A stretch of DNA of 64,000 nucleotides from Novosphingobium sp. BW1 (lineage in GTDB: Bacteria > Pseudomonadota > Alphaproteobacteria > Sphingomonadales > Sphingomonadaceae): positions 310,001-374,000 of the forward strand of contig NZ_VIRF01000041.1 in NCBI RefSeq assembly GCF_008107685.1, given 5' to 3'. Below are positions 50,160-60,030 of the stretch, in pieces (position 1 is the first letter of the stretch; every line of letters starts with the position of its first letter). The notes under the pieces were generated by a model. That model had not been told where the DNA came from, did no database searches, and was given only the letters and a program-made list of their open reading frames with translations. The translations under genes and the position numbers were made by a program.

Positions 50160-53100
50160 ACACCGCAGTGATTGGCGCCGCGCGCGTCGTATTCGGCGCC
50201 GATACCTCGGATTTCGATGCGGGGGCCAAGGGTATCGAGGGCGCCCTTGGCCGCCTGGTCGAGAAGTTCCAGATGGTTGAGCAGCGCCTCAAGTCCATCG
50301 GCACAGGCATGACGCTGGGCATCACGGTGCCGTTTGCCGCGATGGTCCGTGCAGTCGACAAGGGCGCCGGCTCTTTCGAGATGCAGATGAAGAAGGTCGA
50401 AGCTGCGCTCGCCGGCATCAGCGGCGATGAGCTCAAGCAGCTTTCCGGCCAGGCGCGAACCTTCGGGCCAGAAGTCGGCAAAGGCGCATCTGAAGCCGCG
50501 AGTGGTATCGAAATGCTGGCCCGCAACGGCCTCAACGCCGCTCAGATCATGGGAGGAGCCCTTAAATCCTCGCTCGAACTCGCCGCTGCTGGCGCTACCG
50601 AGTTGGCGCCGGCTGCTGACCTCGTCACCGACGTCATGGTCCAGTTCAAGCGCTCGACAGCTGACCTACCCGACGTGGTCGGCAATGTCGTCGGCGCCAT
50701 GGATGCCTCGAAGTTCGGTTTCGCGGACTTCCAGCTAGCGCTGGCGCAGGGTGGCGGCGTTGCGGCCTCAGCGGGCGTGAGCTTCCTCGACTTTTCGACG
50801 GCGGTCGCGGCGACGAGTGCCCAGTTCAGCAGCGGTTCCGACGCGGGCACGTCGTTCAAGACGTATCTCCAGAGCCTGGTTGGCAACAGCAAGCAGGCAA
50901 AGCAAGCGATGCAAAAGCTGGGCATCTCTTTCTTCAATGCCAATGGACAGATGAAGCCACTTTCCGAGCAGTCTGAAATACTGCGCAAAGCTCTGGGCAA
51001 CCTGACCGACGAGAGCAAGACAGAAGCGCTCAAAACGATCTTTGGATCCGACGCCTCGCGTACTGCTATCGGCCTCATGGAGCAGGGCGCTGAAGGCTTC
51101 AACAAGCTGCAGGAGGCTATCGCCGGTGGCGACGTCGAGGCCAAGATCGCGAAGCGGCTGGAAGGCTCGGAAGCGGCTGGCAAGCGCATCTCTGTTGCCT
51201 GGGAGAGTGTGAAGGTCGCGCTTGGCGTCGACACCGGGCTTCTCGATATCGTAACGGCCATCAAGAATGGCTTTGCGACGATGCTCGAAGCCATCGCCAA
51301 GGCGCCGCCCGTCTTCCTGAAGATCGGCGCAGCCTTCTCGGCCCTGGGCGCCGCGATTGGCCCGCTGCTATTCATCGTCGGTCATGTTGGCGCAGTTATC
51401 CTTGCCAACTTTGCAGCCTCCAAGTTCGGCTTGATCGGCCGTGCACTGGCCCTCGTTATCTCGCCCATCTCAACGCTTGTCGGGATGTTGGGCGAAGCCG
51501 GGCTGGTCCGGGCACTGACGTTGGCCGGATCGCGGTTCGTCGCTCTCCTTGGCCCAGTCGGCCTCGTCATCAGCGCCTTCCTGCTCTTCAAGGACGAGAT
51601 CATCTTCGCCTTGGAGGCAGTCTGGAAGCGGCTCACCGAAACGCTGGGCCCGCCGATTGAGGCCCTGTTCGCGAAGCTGAGCGCGCTGTTTGAAAAGCTC
51701 ACCGGTGGTCCGGTCGGATCTGCAATCGAAGGCCTGATGAGCCTGCTTGATGGTCTGGCCGATGTCGTAGGCACGCTGCTCGTGGGCGTAATCATGGAAG
51801 CCGGGGAAGTGATCGAGCGTGCGCTCTCCGCTGTTGTTGCGGCATTCTCTGGCGCGGTGGACATTATCAGCGGTGTCGTCGATGTAGTCAGCGCGCTTCT
51901 AAGTGGCGATTTCTCCGGCGCCTGGGAGGCCGCAGGCCGCGTCGTCGAAGCCGTTTTCGACACGATCATCAACATCATCGCCGCGTTTGTTCCCGAGATC
52001 TCGGCGCCGCTCCAGCAGGCCTGGACCGAGGCAAAGAAGTGGCTGGCCGATGGCTTTAAGGCTATCGTGGGCTGGTTCACCGGATGGGTGCAGTCCGGCG
52101 TGGAATTCGTAGCGAGTGCGTTCCCCAATGTCGTGACAGCCGCGAAGAGCGTCTACCAGGGCGTGAAGGGCTGGCTCGTCGACAAGTTTGGCGCGCTGAT
52201 GCGCTGGATCGGCAATGCCGCGAAATGGATCGGCGACAAGTATGCGGCGCTAAAGAAGCGGCTGGGGCTCGGCGAGGCGTCCAACGACAATGGCCCCGAA
52301 GCCCCCCCGGAGCCGAAACCCGGCGAGCAACCTGCGCCAGCGCCGAAGACATCGGTGAACTTCGATGAGGAGGGCAGTGGCCGAAAGAAGAAAGGCCGTG
52401 ACGCGGCTGCCGATGCACGCGAGCGCGAGCAGATGCGGAACAGCATTGAACTCGAGGCAGCACGTCTCCGCGGAGACAAAGAGGCTGAGAAGGCTATTCG
52501 AGCCCGCCTCGACCTTCTCGACCAGATCACGGCCTATCAACGCACTGGCCTCTCGTTGGAAGCGGCAACCGCCGCTGCGAAGCGTGATATGGCGGTACTG
52601 GAAGCCGCGCGACGCGAAGGGCTGGAAAAGGATCTCCTGCGGGATGAGGCCGCCCACCAAATCGACCTTGCCAGGATCACCGAGAATCGGACCTTAGAGG
52701 AAACGCTCGAGCGTCAGGAAGAGCTGAAAGATCGCATCCTGAGCTTCCAGCGGGACGGGCTGTCCCTTGAAGAAGCGACGGCTCGCGCGATGCGCCAGCA
52801 GCTTGAGATTGACGCCGCGCGCTCACAGATACGCGAACGCCTTCTGGCGGAGGACGAACAGGACCGGCAACTGGCCCTGGCGAAAATGCGCGGTGACAGC
52901 GAGGAGCGCATTCGCCAGCTGCAGCGCGAGATCGATATTCGCGACCGTCAGCGCGAGTTGGAACGCGATTTCCAGATGAGCCCGCAAGATGCGCAGGAAC
53001 AAGCCTCGCGCGAGTGGGACGAGATGGAGAAGGCCCGTCAGGCCGGCGTCTTCCGCGACACGTTCAAGGACGGTGTCCGCGCCGCTATGGACGGCGACCT

Positions 53101-53590
53101 TAAGGGATGGATCAAGGACTGGTGGAAGGATCGCGTGGCAAAGGGGATGGAAGAGGCCCTGAACAGCCTCGCCGACCTGATCTCGAACTTATTCTCGAAA
53201 GTTGGTAGTGGTTCCGCATCCGGAGGGGGGGGCGGCCTCGTCGGCGCTATCGGCTCGCTCGTCGGGGGCATCTTCGGTTCGAAGAAGGCGCCTGGGTTCA
53301 AGACAGGCGGTTCATTCAAGGTTGCCGGCCGATCGGGCATCGACGCCAACCTGATCTCGTTTCGCGCCACCGCCGGTGAAATCGTGAATATCGAGCGGCC
53401 GGGCAATGACAATGGGCCGAACAGCGGAACTACGAACAATTTCTATGGCCCAGGTGCTGACGCCTTCTGGAGCGAAGTAACTGGCCGCGCAGCAGCCGTC
53501 GCATCGCCCATGGCAAGCAGAGCTGCTGTCGCGGGCAGCACCGGCGCCCAGGTCGCGCTTGCGCGTAAGGGAAGCAGAACGATCCCATGA
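50156..53590 (+). CDS. Tail tape measure protein
   Basis: A 1144-residue protein that sets tail length and spans the tube. The N-terminal TP901-type core has GAEASDFDAGA-like DTSDFDAGAKGIEGALGRLV, then EMQMKKVEAALAGISGDELK and ASGIEMLARNGLNAAQIMGG. The middle has several hydrophobic segments (about 385-600) that could enter the host membrane. A long charged coiled coil (about 700-950) follows, and a Gly-rich C-terminus GSASGGGGGLVGAIGSLVGG. It overlaps the next gene by 4 bp (ATGA). Confidence 0.93.
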   Translation: MNTAVIGAARVVFGADTSDFDAGAKGIEGALGRLVEKFQMVEQRLKSIGTGMTLGITVPFAAMVRAVDKGAGSFEMQMKKVEAALAGISGDELKQLSGQARTFGPEVGKGASEAASGIEMLARNGLNAAQIMGGALKSSLELAAAGATELAPAADLVTDVMVQFKRSTADLPDVVGNVVGAMDASKFGFADFQLALAQGGGVAASAGVSFLDFSTAVAATSAQFSSGSDAGTSFKTYLQSLVGNSKQAKQAMQKLGISFFNANGQMKPLSEQSEILRKALGNLTDESKTEALKTIFGSDASRTAIGLMEQGAEGFNKLQEAIAGGDVEAKIAKRLEGSEAAGKRISVAWESVKVALGVDTGLLDIVTAIKNGFATMLEAIAKAPPVFLKIGAAFSALGAAIGPLLFIVGHVGAVILANFAASKFGLIGRALALVISPISTLVGMLGEAGLVRALTLAGSRFVALLGPVGLVISAFLLFKDEIIFALEAVWKRLTETLGPPIEALFAKLSALFEKLTGGPVGSAIEGLMSLLDGLADVVGTLLVGVIMEAGEVIERALSAVVAAFSGAVDIISGVVDVVSALLSGDFSGAWEAAGRVVEAVFDTIINIIAAFVPEISAPLQQAWTEAKKWLADGFKAIVGWFTGWVQSGVEFVASAFPNVVTAAKSVYQGVKGWLVDKFGALMRWIGNAAKWIGDKYAALKKRLGLGEASNDNGPEAPPEPKPGEQPAPAPKTSVNFDEEGSGRKKKGRDAAADAREREQMRNSIELEAARLRGDKEAEKAIRARLDLLDQITAYQRTGLSLEAATAAAKRDMAVLEAARREGLEKDLLRDEAAHQIDLARITENRTLEETLERQEELKDRILSFQRDGLSLEEATARAMRQQLEIDAARSQIRERLLAEDEQDRQLALAKMRGDSEERIRQLQREIDIRDRQRELERDFQMSPQDAQEQASREWDEMEKARQAGVFRDTFKDGVRAAMDGDLKGWIKDWWKDRVAKGMEEALNSLADLISNLFSKVGSGSASGGGGGLVGAIGSLVGGIFGSKKAPGFKTGGSFKVAGRSGIDANLISFRATAGEIVNIERPGNDNGPNSGTTNNFYGPGADAFWSEVTGRAAAVASPMASRAAVAGSTGAQVALARKGSRTIP

Positions 53591-54201
53591 GTGTTATCGC
53601 CCTTCCCTCATACCCTGGACCAACATCGGTCACCGCGCGGGTTATCGACTTCGGTGGTTTCCTCGAGGGCGCAGCCGGTGCTCAGACACAGCGCGCGAAC
53701 CAGCTGGGCAACCGCTATGCCATCGCGGTCTCCCTCCCCCCTCTCGATAACGATCAGGAAGGGCGGGTCTGGCTGAACCGCCTCTTGAAAGGCCTGAGCC
53801 AGGGCGTTCTGATGCCCTACCCCCTGCTCGACTTCTACCCCGGCACGCCGAACCGCTCGGATGGTAGCCCGGTGGTAGTCGACGGGGCCGGTCAGGCAGG
53901 CAAGTTCCTGGTGATCCGCAACCTCACGCCCCACTATGCCTTCCGCGAAGGACAGCCTTTCAGCCTGGAGATCGAAGGCCAGCACTACCTCGACTTCATC
54001 GCGGAGAACGCCATTGCCGATGCGGCGGGTTCGGTCACGATCCAGCTGACGCAGATGCTGCGCAAGCCGCCGCCCGATGGCGCGGTGCTTCATATCGCAA
54101 AGCCCATGATCGAAGGCTTCGTGATGGGCGACCCGGTGTCCTGGGAGATCGCGCTCAACCGCTGCATCGGCCTGTCCTTCGAGATCCGCGAAAGCCGCTG
54201 A
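53587..54201 (+). CDS. Distal tail protein, 204 aa
   Basis: The protein has an all-beta character (VIDFGGFLEGAAGAQTQRAN, GKFLVIRNLTPHYAFREGQP and FSLEIEGQHYLDFIAENAIA). Position directly after the tape measure and before the hub is that of distal tail proteins. No family is recognised with certainty. It lies 1 bp before the next gene. Confidence 0.7.
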   Translation: MSVIALPSYPGPTSVTARVIDFGGFLEGAAGAQTQRANQLGNRYAIAVSLPPLDNDQEGRVWLNRLLKGLSQGVLMPYPLLDFYPGTPNRSDGSPVVVDGAGQAGKFLVIRNLTPHYAFREGQPFSLEIEGQHYLDFIAENAIADAAGSVTIQLTQMLRKPPPDGAVLHIAKPMIEGFVMGDPVSWEIALNRCIGLSFEIRESR

Positions 54202-54202
54202 C

Positions 54203-54754
54203 ATGGCCTTTACCGGAAGGTTCCTGCACCTCGTGGCGCTGATGCTCATCGAGTTGCCGGGCCGCGACGTGCGGATGTCCGATGGCGGGTTCGTCTACTG
54301 GGACGGCGACCTATACGATTGCTTCGACGGCCTGTTCGGCACCATCGGCGGCGCCGAGAGCTTCGAGGAGAAGACCGGCGACGAGGCGCCCGGCGGCAAG
54401 CTGACGTTCCTGCCGCCCTCGGCATCGGCGGGCGCAGCGCTGGCAAACCCTGCCTTCCAGGGCGCGCGCATGCGCTTCTGGCTGGGCGAATACGATCCGA
54501 TGACGGGGCACGTGGTCGGCACTCCCGACCTGACGGCAGATCTCTCGATCGACACGGCCACGGTCAAGGTGAACGGCACGCGGTCGGTCGACATCGAATT
54601 CGAGAGCGCGGCCAAGCGCCTCTTCATGGTCCTGCGCGGCAACGCGCTGAATGATCGCTTCCACCAGTCCTGTTATCCCGGAGAACTTGGCATGGCGAAC
54701 GCGACGGGAATGCCCCGCTCCACCGCCTGGGGCGCGGCGACGCCCAACACATGA
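54203..54754 (+). CDS. Tail tip protein, 183 aa
   Basis: A beta-rich protein with LIELPGRDVRMSDGGFVYWD, SFEEKTGDEAPGGKLTFLPP and YDPMTGHVVGTPDLTADLSI. Similar proteins stand second after the tape measure in gene-transfer-agent-like tails and form part of the hub. Assignment is by position and general pattern. ATGA overlap with the next gene. Confidence 0.7.
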   Translation: MAFTGRFLHLVALMLIELPGRDVRMSDGGFVYWDGDLYDCFDGLFGTIGGAESFEEKTGDEAPGGKLTFLPPSASAGAALANPAFQGARMRFWLGEYDPMTGHVVGTPDLTADLSIDTATVKVNGTRSVDIEFESAAKRLFMVLRGNALNDRFHQSCYPGELGMANATGMPRSTAWGAATPNT

Positions 54755-55149
54755 ACGAGCTTGAGCGGCGCCGTGTCGCGCTAGAAGCCACGCTGGCCAA
54801 ATACCGCCATCGTCCGCTGGATTACCGCACCGCCGATTGCGTCCGCATGATCCGGTTTCACTTACTGCAGATGGGACACAAGCCCCCTGTCCTACCCCGG
54901 TACCAGTCCTTCATCGGCGCGCGGCGCGCGGTGAAGGCCGTTGGCGGCATCGACACAGTGCTCGACACCTTCCTGCCGCGCATCCCCTACGCCCGTATGT
55001 GGCCCGGCGACATCGCCTTGGTCGAGGGCACCGACGACATGGACTGCGCGGTCCTGTGTCTGGGGCACAAGGTGTTCGGCTGGCACGAGGATGCCAACGA
55101 GCCGGTGAACATGGAGCTTCGAGCTATCAAGGCGGCCTGGAGGGTCTGA
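54751..55149 (+). CDS. Tail-associated DUF6950-type protein
   Basis: A 132-residue protein. YRTADCVRMIRFHLLQMGHK has a cysteine where NlpC/P60-like tail peptidases have their nucleophile, and GDIALVEGTDDMDCAVLCLG and KVFGWHEDANEP follow, with a histidine in the second half. The DUF6950 group has this layout at the tail tip. Peptidoglycan cleavage during DNA entry is possible but not certain. TGATG joins it to the next gene. Confidence 0.7.
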   Translation: MNELERRRVALEATLAKYRHRPLDYRTADCVRMIRFHLLQMGHKPPVLPRYQSFIGARRAVKAVGGIDTVLDTFLPRIPYARMWPGDIALVEGTDDMDCAVLCLGHKVFGWHEDANEPVNMELRAIKAAWRV

Positions 55150-56783
55150 TGGCAAAGGCGTTGGGGACGGTTGCCATGATCGCGGGCGTCGTCGCGCTGG
55201 CAGCAACGGGTGTCGGAGCTGTGGCAGGGACCGCTGCCATCTCGGCCAGCGTCTCCACGACAACGATCGCTACGGTGGCGTCAGGGGTCGCGGCGGCCGC
55301 ATCGCTTGGCGCACAGGCGCTTGTGAAGAAGCCTGGCCTGCAGGGCTCCGTCAACGAAGTGACGATCGGCGCTAACATGGCGATCCCCTATGGGATGGGG
55401 CGCAGCTTTTACGCAGGCAGCCAGATCCATGATGTCGGCTACGGCGGCAAGGTCGGCAAGACGAAGAATCCGTACCTGACCAAGGTCTTCATCTGGAGCG
55501 GCGGCGGGCCGATCGACGGCATCGAGACGGTGCTGATGGACTGGCAGCCGGTCGGCTTTGTGGGCACCTCGGCGCTGGGCTACTACAACAGCTGGCTCTA
55601 CGCTCGGCACCAGCTGGGCGCTCGACCGGAGCCCACCGCTCTGACCGGGCCTTGGGGGGCGATCCCGGACTGGAGCGCGGCCCACAAACTATCGGGCATG
55701 GCAGCCACGATGTTTGGCTTCCGCTTCGACCGCGACAACAAGGTCTGGGCCAATGGCATCCCGGCTTTCGGCGTAATTGGCCGGTGGGCCCGGGTTTACG
55801 ATCCGCGCGAGGACGACACATTCCCAGGCGGCGCCGGTGCGCATCGCTTTGACGACGAGGACACCTACACCTTCGACCGCAACGTTGCCCTGAATGCGAT
55901 CACCTACGCGCGCGGGCGATACGCGATCGATCCGGAGACAGGCGAGCAGACGATCCGCGTCAACGGTTGCGGCTTCCCCTATGACAGCTTCGACTGGCCC
56001 CAATGGGTGGCCTTCGCCAACACCTGCGAGGCGAACGGCTGGAACTGCGACGGGCATGTTTTCGACGGGCCGGGTATCAGCCTGTGGGACAACCTGAAGC
56101 GCATCTGCGCGGCGGGCGCGGCGGTACCCGTCATCTCCGGGGGCCTGCTCTCGGTCCGGTTCCAATCACCCAAGGTCGCGCTCGACACGATTGCCGTGGA
56201 GGACTTCGCAGCCGGAGAGCGGGTGGCGCCGGGCATGCGGACCTTCCAGGCCCGCGTGAACACGATGGTGCCCAAGTACCGCTCCGAGGCGAACAAGTGG
56301 GAATACGTCCAGTCGGAGGCGATCCGTTTTCAGGAATACGTCGATCTTGATCGCGGAGAGGAGAAGGAAGAAGAGTTCCTCTGCGAGCTGGTGACCGGCA
56401 AAGACCAGGCCGCCCAGCTGACGGCCTACGAGCTCTTCAACCGCCGGGAGCTGTCCGGCATCTCCTACCCGCTCAAAACGCGCCTCTGGTACGCGCGGCT
56501 CGGCGAAGCTTATCAGCTGACCGATCCGGAGACCGGTCTCGACCACCTATGCGTGGTGGCGGCGATCAGCAAGGACATCGCGACGGCCACTGTCACGCTG
56601 ACATTCGAGAGCGAGACGACGGCCAAACACGCCTTGGCGCTCGCCATGACCGGCACCGCGCCACCGCCGCCAACCCTTGTCCCGCCCGGCGAGGCCGATG
56701 GAGATGCGTGGCCCGGTGGCGAAAGCTTCGACAGCAGCGTCGTCAAGTTCGACGCGACCACCTTTACCTTCGACGAGGGCTAA
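55149..56783 (+). CDS. Tail tip attachment protein (J-like)
   Basis: A 544-residue protein. The N-terminal Ala-rich hydrophobic region (AMIAGVVALAATGVGAVAGT) is followed by NEVTIGANMAIPYGMGRSFY, DGIETVLMDWQPVGF and the hub-type domain with NALNAITYARGRY-like ALNAITYARGRYAIDPETGE and YDSFDWPQWVAFANTCEANG. This order is shared with phage J/hub proteins that bind receptors. It ends TAA directly before the next ATG. Confidence 0.82.
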   Translation: MAKALGTVAMIAGVVALAATGVGAVAGTAAISASVSTTTIATVASGVAAAASLGAQALVKKPGLQGSVNEVTIGANMAIPYGMGRSFYAGSQIHDVGYGGKVGKTKNPYLTKVFIWSGGGPIDGIETVLMDWQPVGFVGTSALGYYNSWLYARHQLGARPEPTALTGPWGAIPDWSAAHKLSGMAATMFGFRFDRDNKVWANGIPAFGVIGRWARVYDPREDDTFPGGAGAHRFDDEDTYTFDRNVALNAITYARGRYAIDPETGEQTIRVNGCGFPYDSFDWPQWVAFANTCEANGWNCDGHVFDGPGISLWDNLKRICAAGAAVPVISGGLLSVRFQSPKVALDTIAVEDFAAGERVAPGMRTFQARVNTMVPKYRSEANKWEYVQSEAIRFQEYVDLDRGEEKEEEFLCELVTGKDQAAQLTAYELFNRRELSGISYPLKTRLWYARLGEAYQLTDPETGLDHLCVVAAISKDIATATVTLTFESETTAKHALALAMTGTAPPPPTLVPPGEADGDAWPGGESFDSSVVKFDATTFTFDEG

Positions 56784-57053
56784 ATGGCACAGCAAGAGAT
56801 CAACCTGGGAGCTTCGGCAAACGACGGCACCGGCGATGATTTGCGCGCAGCAGGCGCCAAGATCAACGCCAATGATGCCGAGCTGTACGCGGCTATAGCG
56901 GGCCTCGAGAGCGAGGTCGGTGGCAGGCAGCCCTCCAGCGCCAATCTCGACGCGATCGCAGGTGCCACGCCCATCGCCGACGGCGACCACATTGTGGGCA
57001 GCGTCACAATCACCACCGTTGGCGGCATCATCACCGCCATCTCCGGCACCTAA
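56784..57053 (+). CDS. Small tail structural protein, 89 aa
   Basis: The N-terminus MAQQEINLGASANDGTGDDL then RAAGAKINANDAELYAAIAG is a widespread phage tail-fibre start motif (DGTGDxLRxAGxKINxNFxELY). The protein may be a fibre adaptor. It starts immediately after the preceding stop. Confidence 0.75.
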   Translation: MAQQEINLGASANDGTGDDLRAAGAKINANDAELYAAIAGLESEVGGRQPSSANLDAIAGATPIADGDHIVGSVTITTVGGIITAISGT

Positions 57054-57119
57054 ACCAGGGCTCCGAGCGGTCAGCGAAAAAAGGTCTGGCTCCAAATTCC
57101 CGCCGAATAGGAAACCAAC

Positions 57120-57527
57120 ATGGCGACGTCTTTCGATATGTGGTTGCGGCAATTGGCCGTAGCCAAGAAAGGACCTGTGTCCTTTTTAGGGGCAACGCGA
57201 GGCCGGGAATTCTCGGTGACGGTCAGCCTTCCGGGCGACTGGACGGGGGCGACCATGCGGGCCGAAGCGCGTCTATATCCCGATGCCGCCGGCGATCCGA
57301 TTGCGACGTTTGCTGTCGTGGGCCCGATTCTCGACGGCGATCTCTCGACCTGGACGCTTTCGCTCGCCGCGGGATCCGGTGCGGATTCGACCGGGGCATT
57401 TCCGAGTGATGCCGATCTCGATGGTGTTGAGCGCTTCGCCGTCGATGTCCTCCTCACGCCTTCCGGGGGCTCTGAAGAGATTCTTTTCGGAGGGGTTCTG
57501 CCTCTGCTCGGGAGCGTAACGCAGTGA
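57120..57527 (+). CDS. Beta-rich virion protein, 135 aa
   Basis: The central part SFLGATRGREFSVTVSLPGD then ATMRAEARLYPDAAGDPIAT looks like an immunoglobulin-like or BppU-type beta domain. It overlaps the tailspike start by ATGA, so it is probably an adaptor for the tailspike. No family is recognised with certainty. Confidence 0.65.
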   Translation: MATSFDMWLRQLAVAKKGPVSFLGATRGREFSVTVSLPGDWTGATMRAEARLYPDAAGDPIATFAVVGPILDGDLSTWTLSLAAGSGADSTGAFPSDADLDGVERFAVDVLLTPSGGSEEILFGGVLPLLGSVTQ

Positions 57528-59986
57528 CCGACATCAACGTATCGTTCGGTGGCCAGACGATCCTGGTCAGCTATGGCGAGAACACCGCGCTCGCGCGCAA
57601 CTTCGCCACCGCCGCCCAGAACTCGTCGGAAGATGCTCAGGAGGCGGCTGGACAGGCACAAGCGGCCGCGCTCAACGTCAAGGAAGGCATGGCCTTTGCT
57701 GCTTCGGCCAGCCAGACTGCGGCGACAGGCTACTTCTACTCCAACGCAGCGCCCAGCGTCCTCACCGCCGGAGCCAACTTCCGCTATAAACTGCTTGCCG
57801 TCTCCCCGGGGGACTTCGTTCGCTATTCGACATGGATCAGCGGCATTCAGGCCAACGCCGTCCAGTTCATGGACGATGACGAGAACATCGTTGGTGATGT
57901 GATCGGCGTCGGGGCAACCGGTAATGACGTCGCCTACAGTGGCATTGCGATAGCGCCCGCAGGCGCCACACAGGTTGTCGTCAACGGTCGCAATGGCAAG
58001 GCCTGTGTTCTCGAGAGCCTGGCATCGGGAAACCTTGGCGACAGCCTCGCCTTCACCGATGGCAGCGTCGAAGCTCTGCGCGAATGGTTCACGCCTGATG
58101 TCACGCTGATCCCGGGCTACTACAGTAACTCAGGTGGGACGAGCGGCGGCACCCTGGTGTCGAGTTCGTCGTACGCCGGCATTCGCTTCCCAGTTCGCCC
58201 TGGTATGGTTGTGCGGATCAGCGGCGTTGCCCGTGCAACGGCGACCAGCCTTATCACTCTGTTTGATCGCGACGGAGCCTATCTTCGTTCGGACAGCGCG
58301 ACTGCCGGCACCGGTGCCAGCGTAGTCTTCACCGACTACGAGTTCACCGTTCCGGCCTTCTGCTACGAGCTGGCGATCATCAGCTACATCTCGGCCGGTA
58401 CGGCCTCAGCGGAGGTCTTCGACATGTCGCCTTCGATTCCGAGCGACGTACAAACGGCACTGGCAGCCATCAAGGGGTGGGAAGAAGCTGCAGCAACGCT
58501 TGATGCGGGGAACTACTACAACTCGACGGGCGGCTATGCGACCAGTTCGCTGCTCGGCAACAAGGTGTTCCAGATCCCGGCGAGCGCCACGCACTTTCGC
58601 TGTGTGACCACCACGCGCGGCGCTGTGTGCCCCATGGCGGTGGCCTTCGCAGAGGATCCGAATTTCGGAGCAGGATCTGCCAGCTTCATCGCGCCTGCGA
58701 TCAACGTCAACGGGACGGCGAATGAAGTCGAGTGGACGCGGAGCAACTCCAAAACCGCGATCCCGGCTGGAGCCGCCTACATCGCGATTGTCGGGCTCAG
58801 CGCCGATACGATCGAACTCGACTTCCTCGTGCCTAACGAGATGCTTGGAGAGGACATGTCGCAGGCCAAGCAGGACATCGTCAGCCTTCAGGAGAACGGA
58901 AGCAGCCGCCTTGCGGGCAAGGTGGTTCTGTGGTCCGGCACGTCGATACCTGCCGGTTCTGGCGCGAACAACTATCCCGACAAGATTGCGGCCCAGAGCG
59001 GCTGTACGATGCACAACCAGGCGCTGGGCCAGTCGCCGTATCGTGGCGGTGTCTCGTCGAACGTCGATGGCGCGATCATCGTGGGCTCGATCAGCGGCAC
59101 GACTCTGACCGTGGATGAACTCCAGACCGGCATGATCGAAGTCGGCATGGACGTCTACGGCCCGAACATCGGCACACCTACGACGATCATCGCAGGCAGC
59201 GGTTCGTCCTGGACCGTGGCGGACAGCCAGACCTCGGCCTCCGAGGAAATATTCCTCGGCGACGATCCCTGGGGCCTGACCGGGCTCGACTGGGAGCGTA
59301 CGGTCAAGTCGCTCACCCATTCGGCCTGGTTCAAGACCAACGAGCTGGTCGCAAAGTGGGAAACGAAATACCGGGACCTACTCAGCGAAGCCAGCGCGGG
59401 CAGCAAGCCTGCCACGCTCAGTGCCAGCGACATTGCGACCATCGAGGGCGCGGCCTACGAAAACCTGCTTCTGCCCTACATCGACGGCACCATGGCGAGT
59501 GCCGATCTTCTCGTGATCGACTGGGGCTACAACGACAGCGCGCAAGGTGGCCACGCGGCGGAGCTGATCGCAGAGCCGACGACGAGCGCCTTTGACCGCA
59601 CAACGGCGATCGGTGCCCTGCGCTGGTTGATCCGGGAGGTCTGGAAGGCGAACGATGCCCTGCGCATCGCGCTCAACGGCCACTACACCGACCAGTATCG
59701 CCCTTACATCGTCCAGCTTCAGCAGGCGATGGCCGACGAATACCTCTTCCCGTTGCACGCGCTCTGGGAGAAGACGGGCTGGTCGCAGATCACCATGCAG
59801 ACCAATGGCTATTGGAATGAAGGCACCGGGCTGTGGGTCGCTTCCGGAGGGCCTTTGCAGACCATCACCCGGCGCGAACGTTTCCTGCTCGACGGCCTTC
59901 ACCCGCACAAGGATCTCAGCGGCTACGCTACCGACTTGATCGCAAACCTTGTTGTGTCCTGGCTCAGCGAGGTGGCGGGGCTATGA
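57524..59986 (+). CDS. Tailspike/tail fibre with C-terminal SGNH esterase domain
   Basis: An 820-residue protein. The N-terminus (1-60) contains a helical attachment region (ARNFATAAQNSSEDAQEAAG). Residues about 70-450 are beta-rich with two similar blocks (TGYFYSNAAPSVLTAGANF and DAGNYYNSTGGYATSSLL). An SGNH-hydrolase domain follows: Ser474 in VVLWSGTSIPAG, Asn670 in WGYNDSAQGG, and Asp790/His793 in LLDGLHPHKDL. It probably removes acetyl groups from surface polysaccharide during adsorption. The substrate is unknown. Confidence 0.82.
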   Translation: MTDINVSFGGQTILVSYGENTALARNFATAAQNSSEDAQEAAGQAQAAALNVKEGMAFAASASQTAATGYFYSNAAPSVLTAGANFRYKLLAVSPGDFVRYSTWISGIQANAVQFMDDDENIVGDVIGVGATGNDVAYSGIAIAPAGATQVVVNGRNGKACVLESLASGNLGDSLAFTDGSVEALREWFTPDVTLIPGYYSNSGGTSGGTLVSSSSYAGIRFPVRPGMVVRISGVARATATSLITLFDRDGAYLRSDSATAGTGASVVFTDYEFTVPAFCYELAIISYISAGTASAEVFDMSPSIPSDVQTALAAIKGWEEAAATLDAGNYYNSTGGYATSSLLGNKVFQIPASATHFRCVTTTRGAVCPMAVAFAEDPNFGAGSASFIAPAINVNGTANEVEWTRSNSKTAIPAGAAYIAIVGLSADTIELDFLVPNEMLGEDMSQAKQDIVSLQENGSSRLAGKVVLWSGTSIPAGSGANNYPDKIAAQSGCTMHNQALGQSPYRGGVSSNVDGAIIVGSISGTTLTVDELQTGMIEVGMDVYGPNIGTPTTIIAGSGSSWTVADSQTSASEEIFLGDDPWGLTGLDWERTVKSLTHSAWFKTNELVAKWETKYRDLLSEASAGSKPATLSASDIATIEGAAYENLLLPYIDGTMASADLLVIDWGYNDSAQGGHAAELIAEPTTSAFDRTTAIGALRWLIREVWKANDALRIALNGHYTDQYRPYIVQLQQAMADEYLFPLHALWEKTGWSQITMQTNGYWNEGTGLWVASGGPLQTITRRERFLLDGLHPHKDLSGYATDLIANLVVSWLSEVAGL

Positions 59987-60030
59987 GCGTGGCTACCCGT
60001 CCCTCTGCCATCCCGGGCCAGTTGCCGTGA
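59983..60030 (+). CDS. 15-residue ORF coupling tailspike to membrane-protein gene
   Basis: MSVATRPSAIPGQLP overlaps the tailspike stop by ATGA and its own stop overlaps the next gene's GTG start (GTGA). It is probably a translational bridge and not a functional protein. Confidence 0.35.
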   Translation: MSVATRPSAIPGQLP

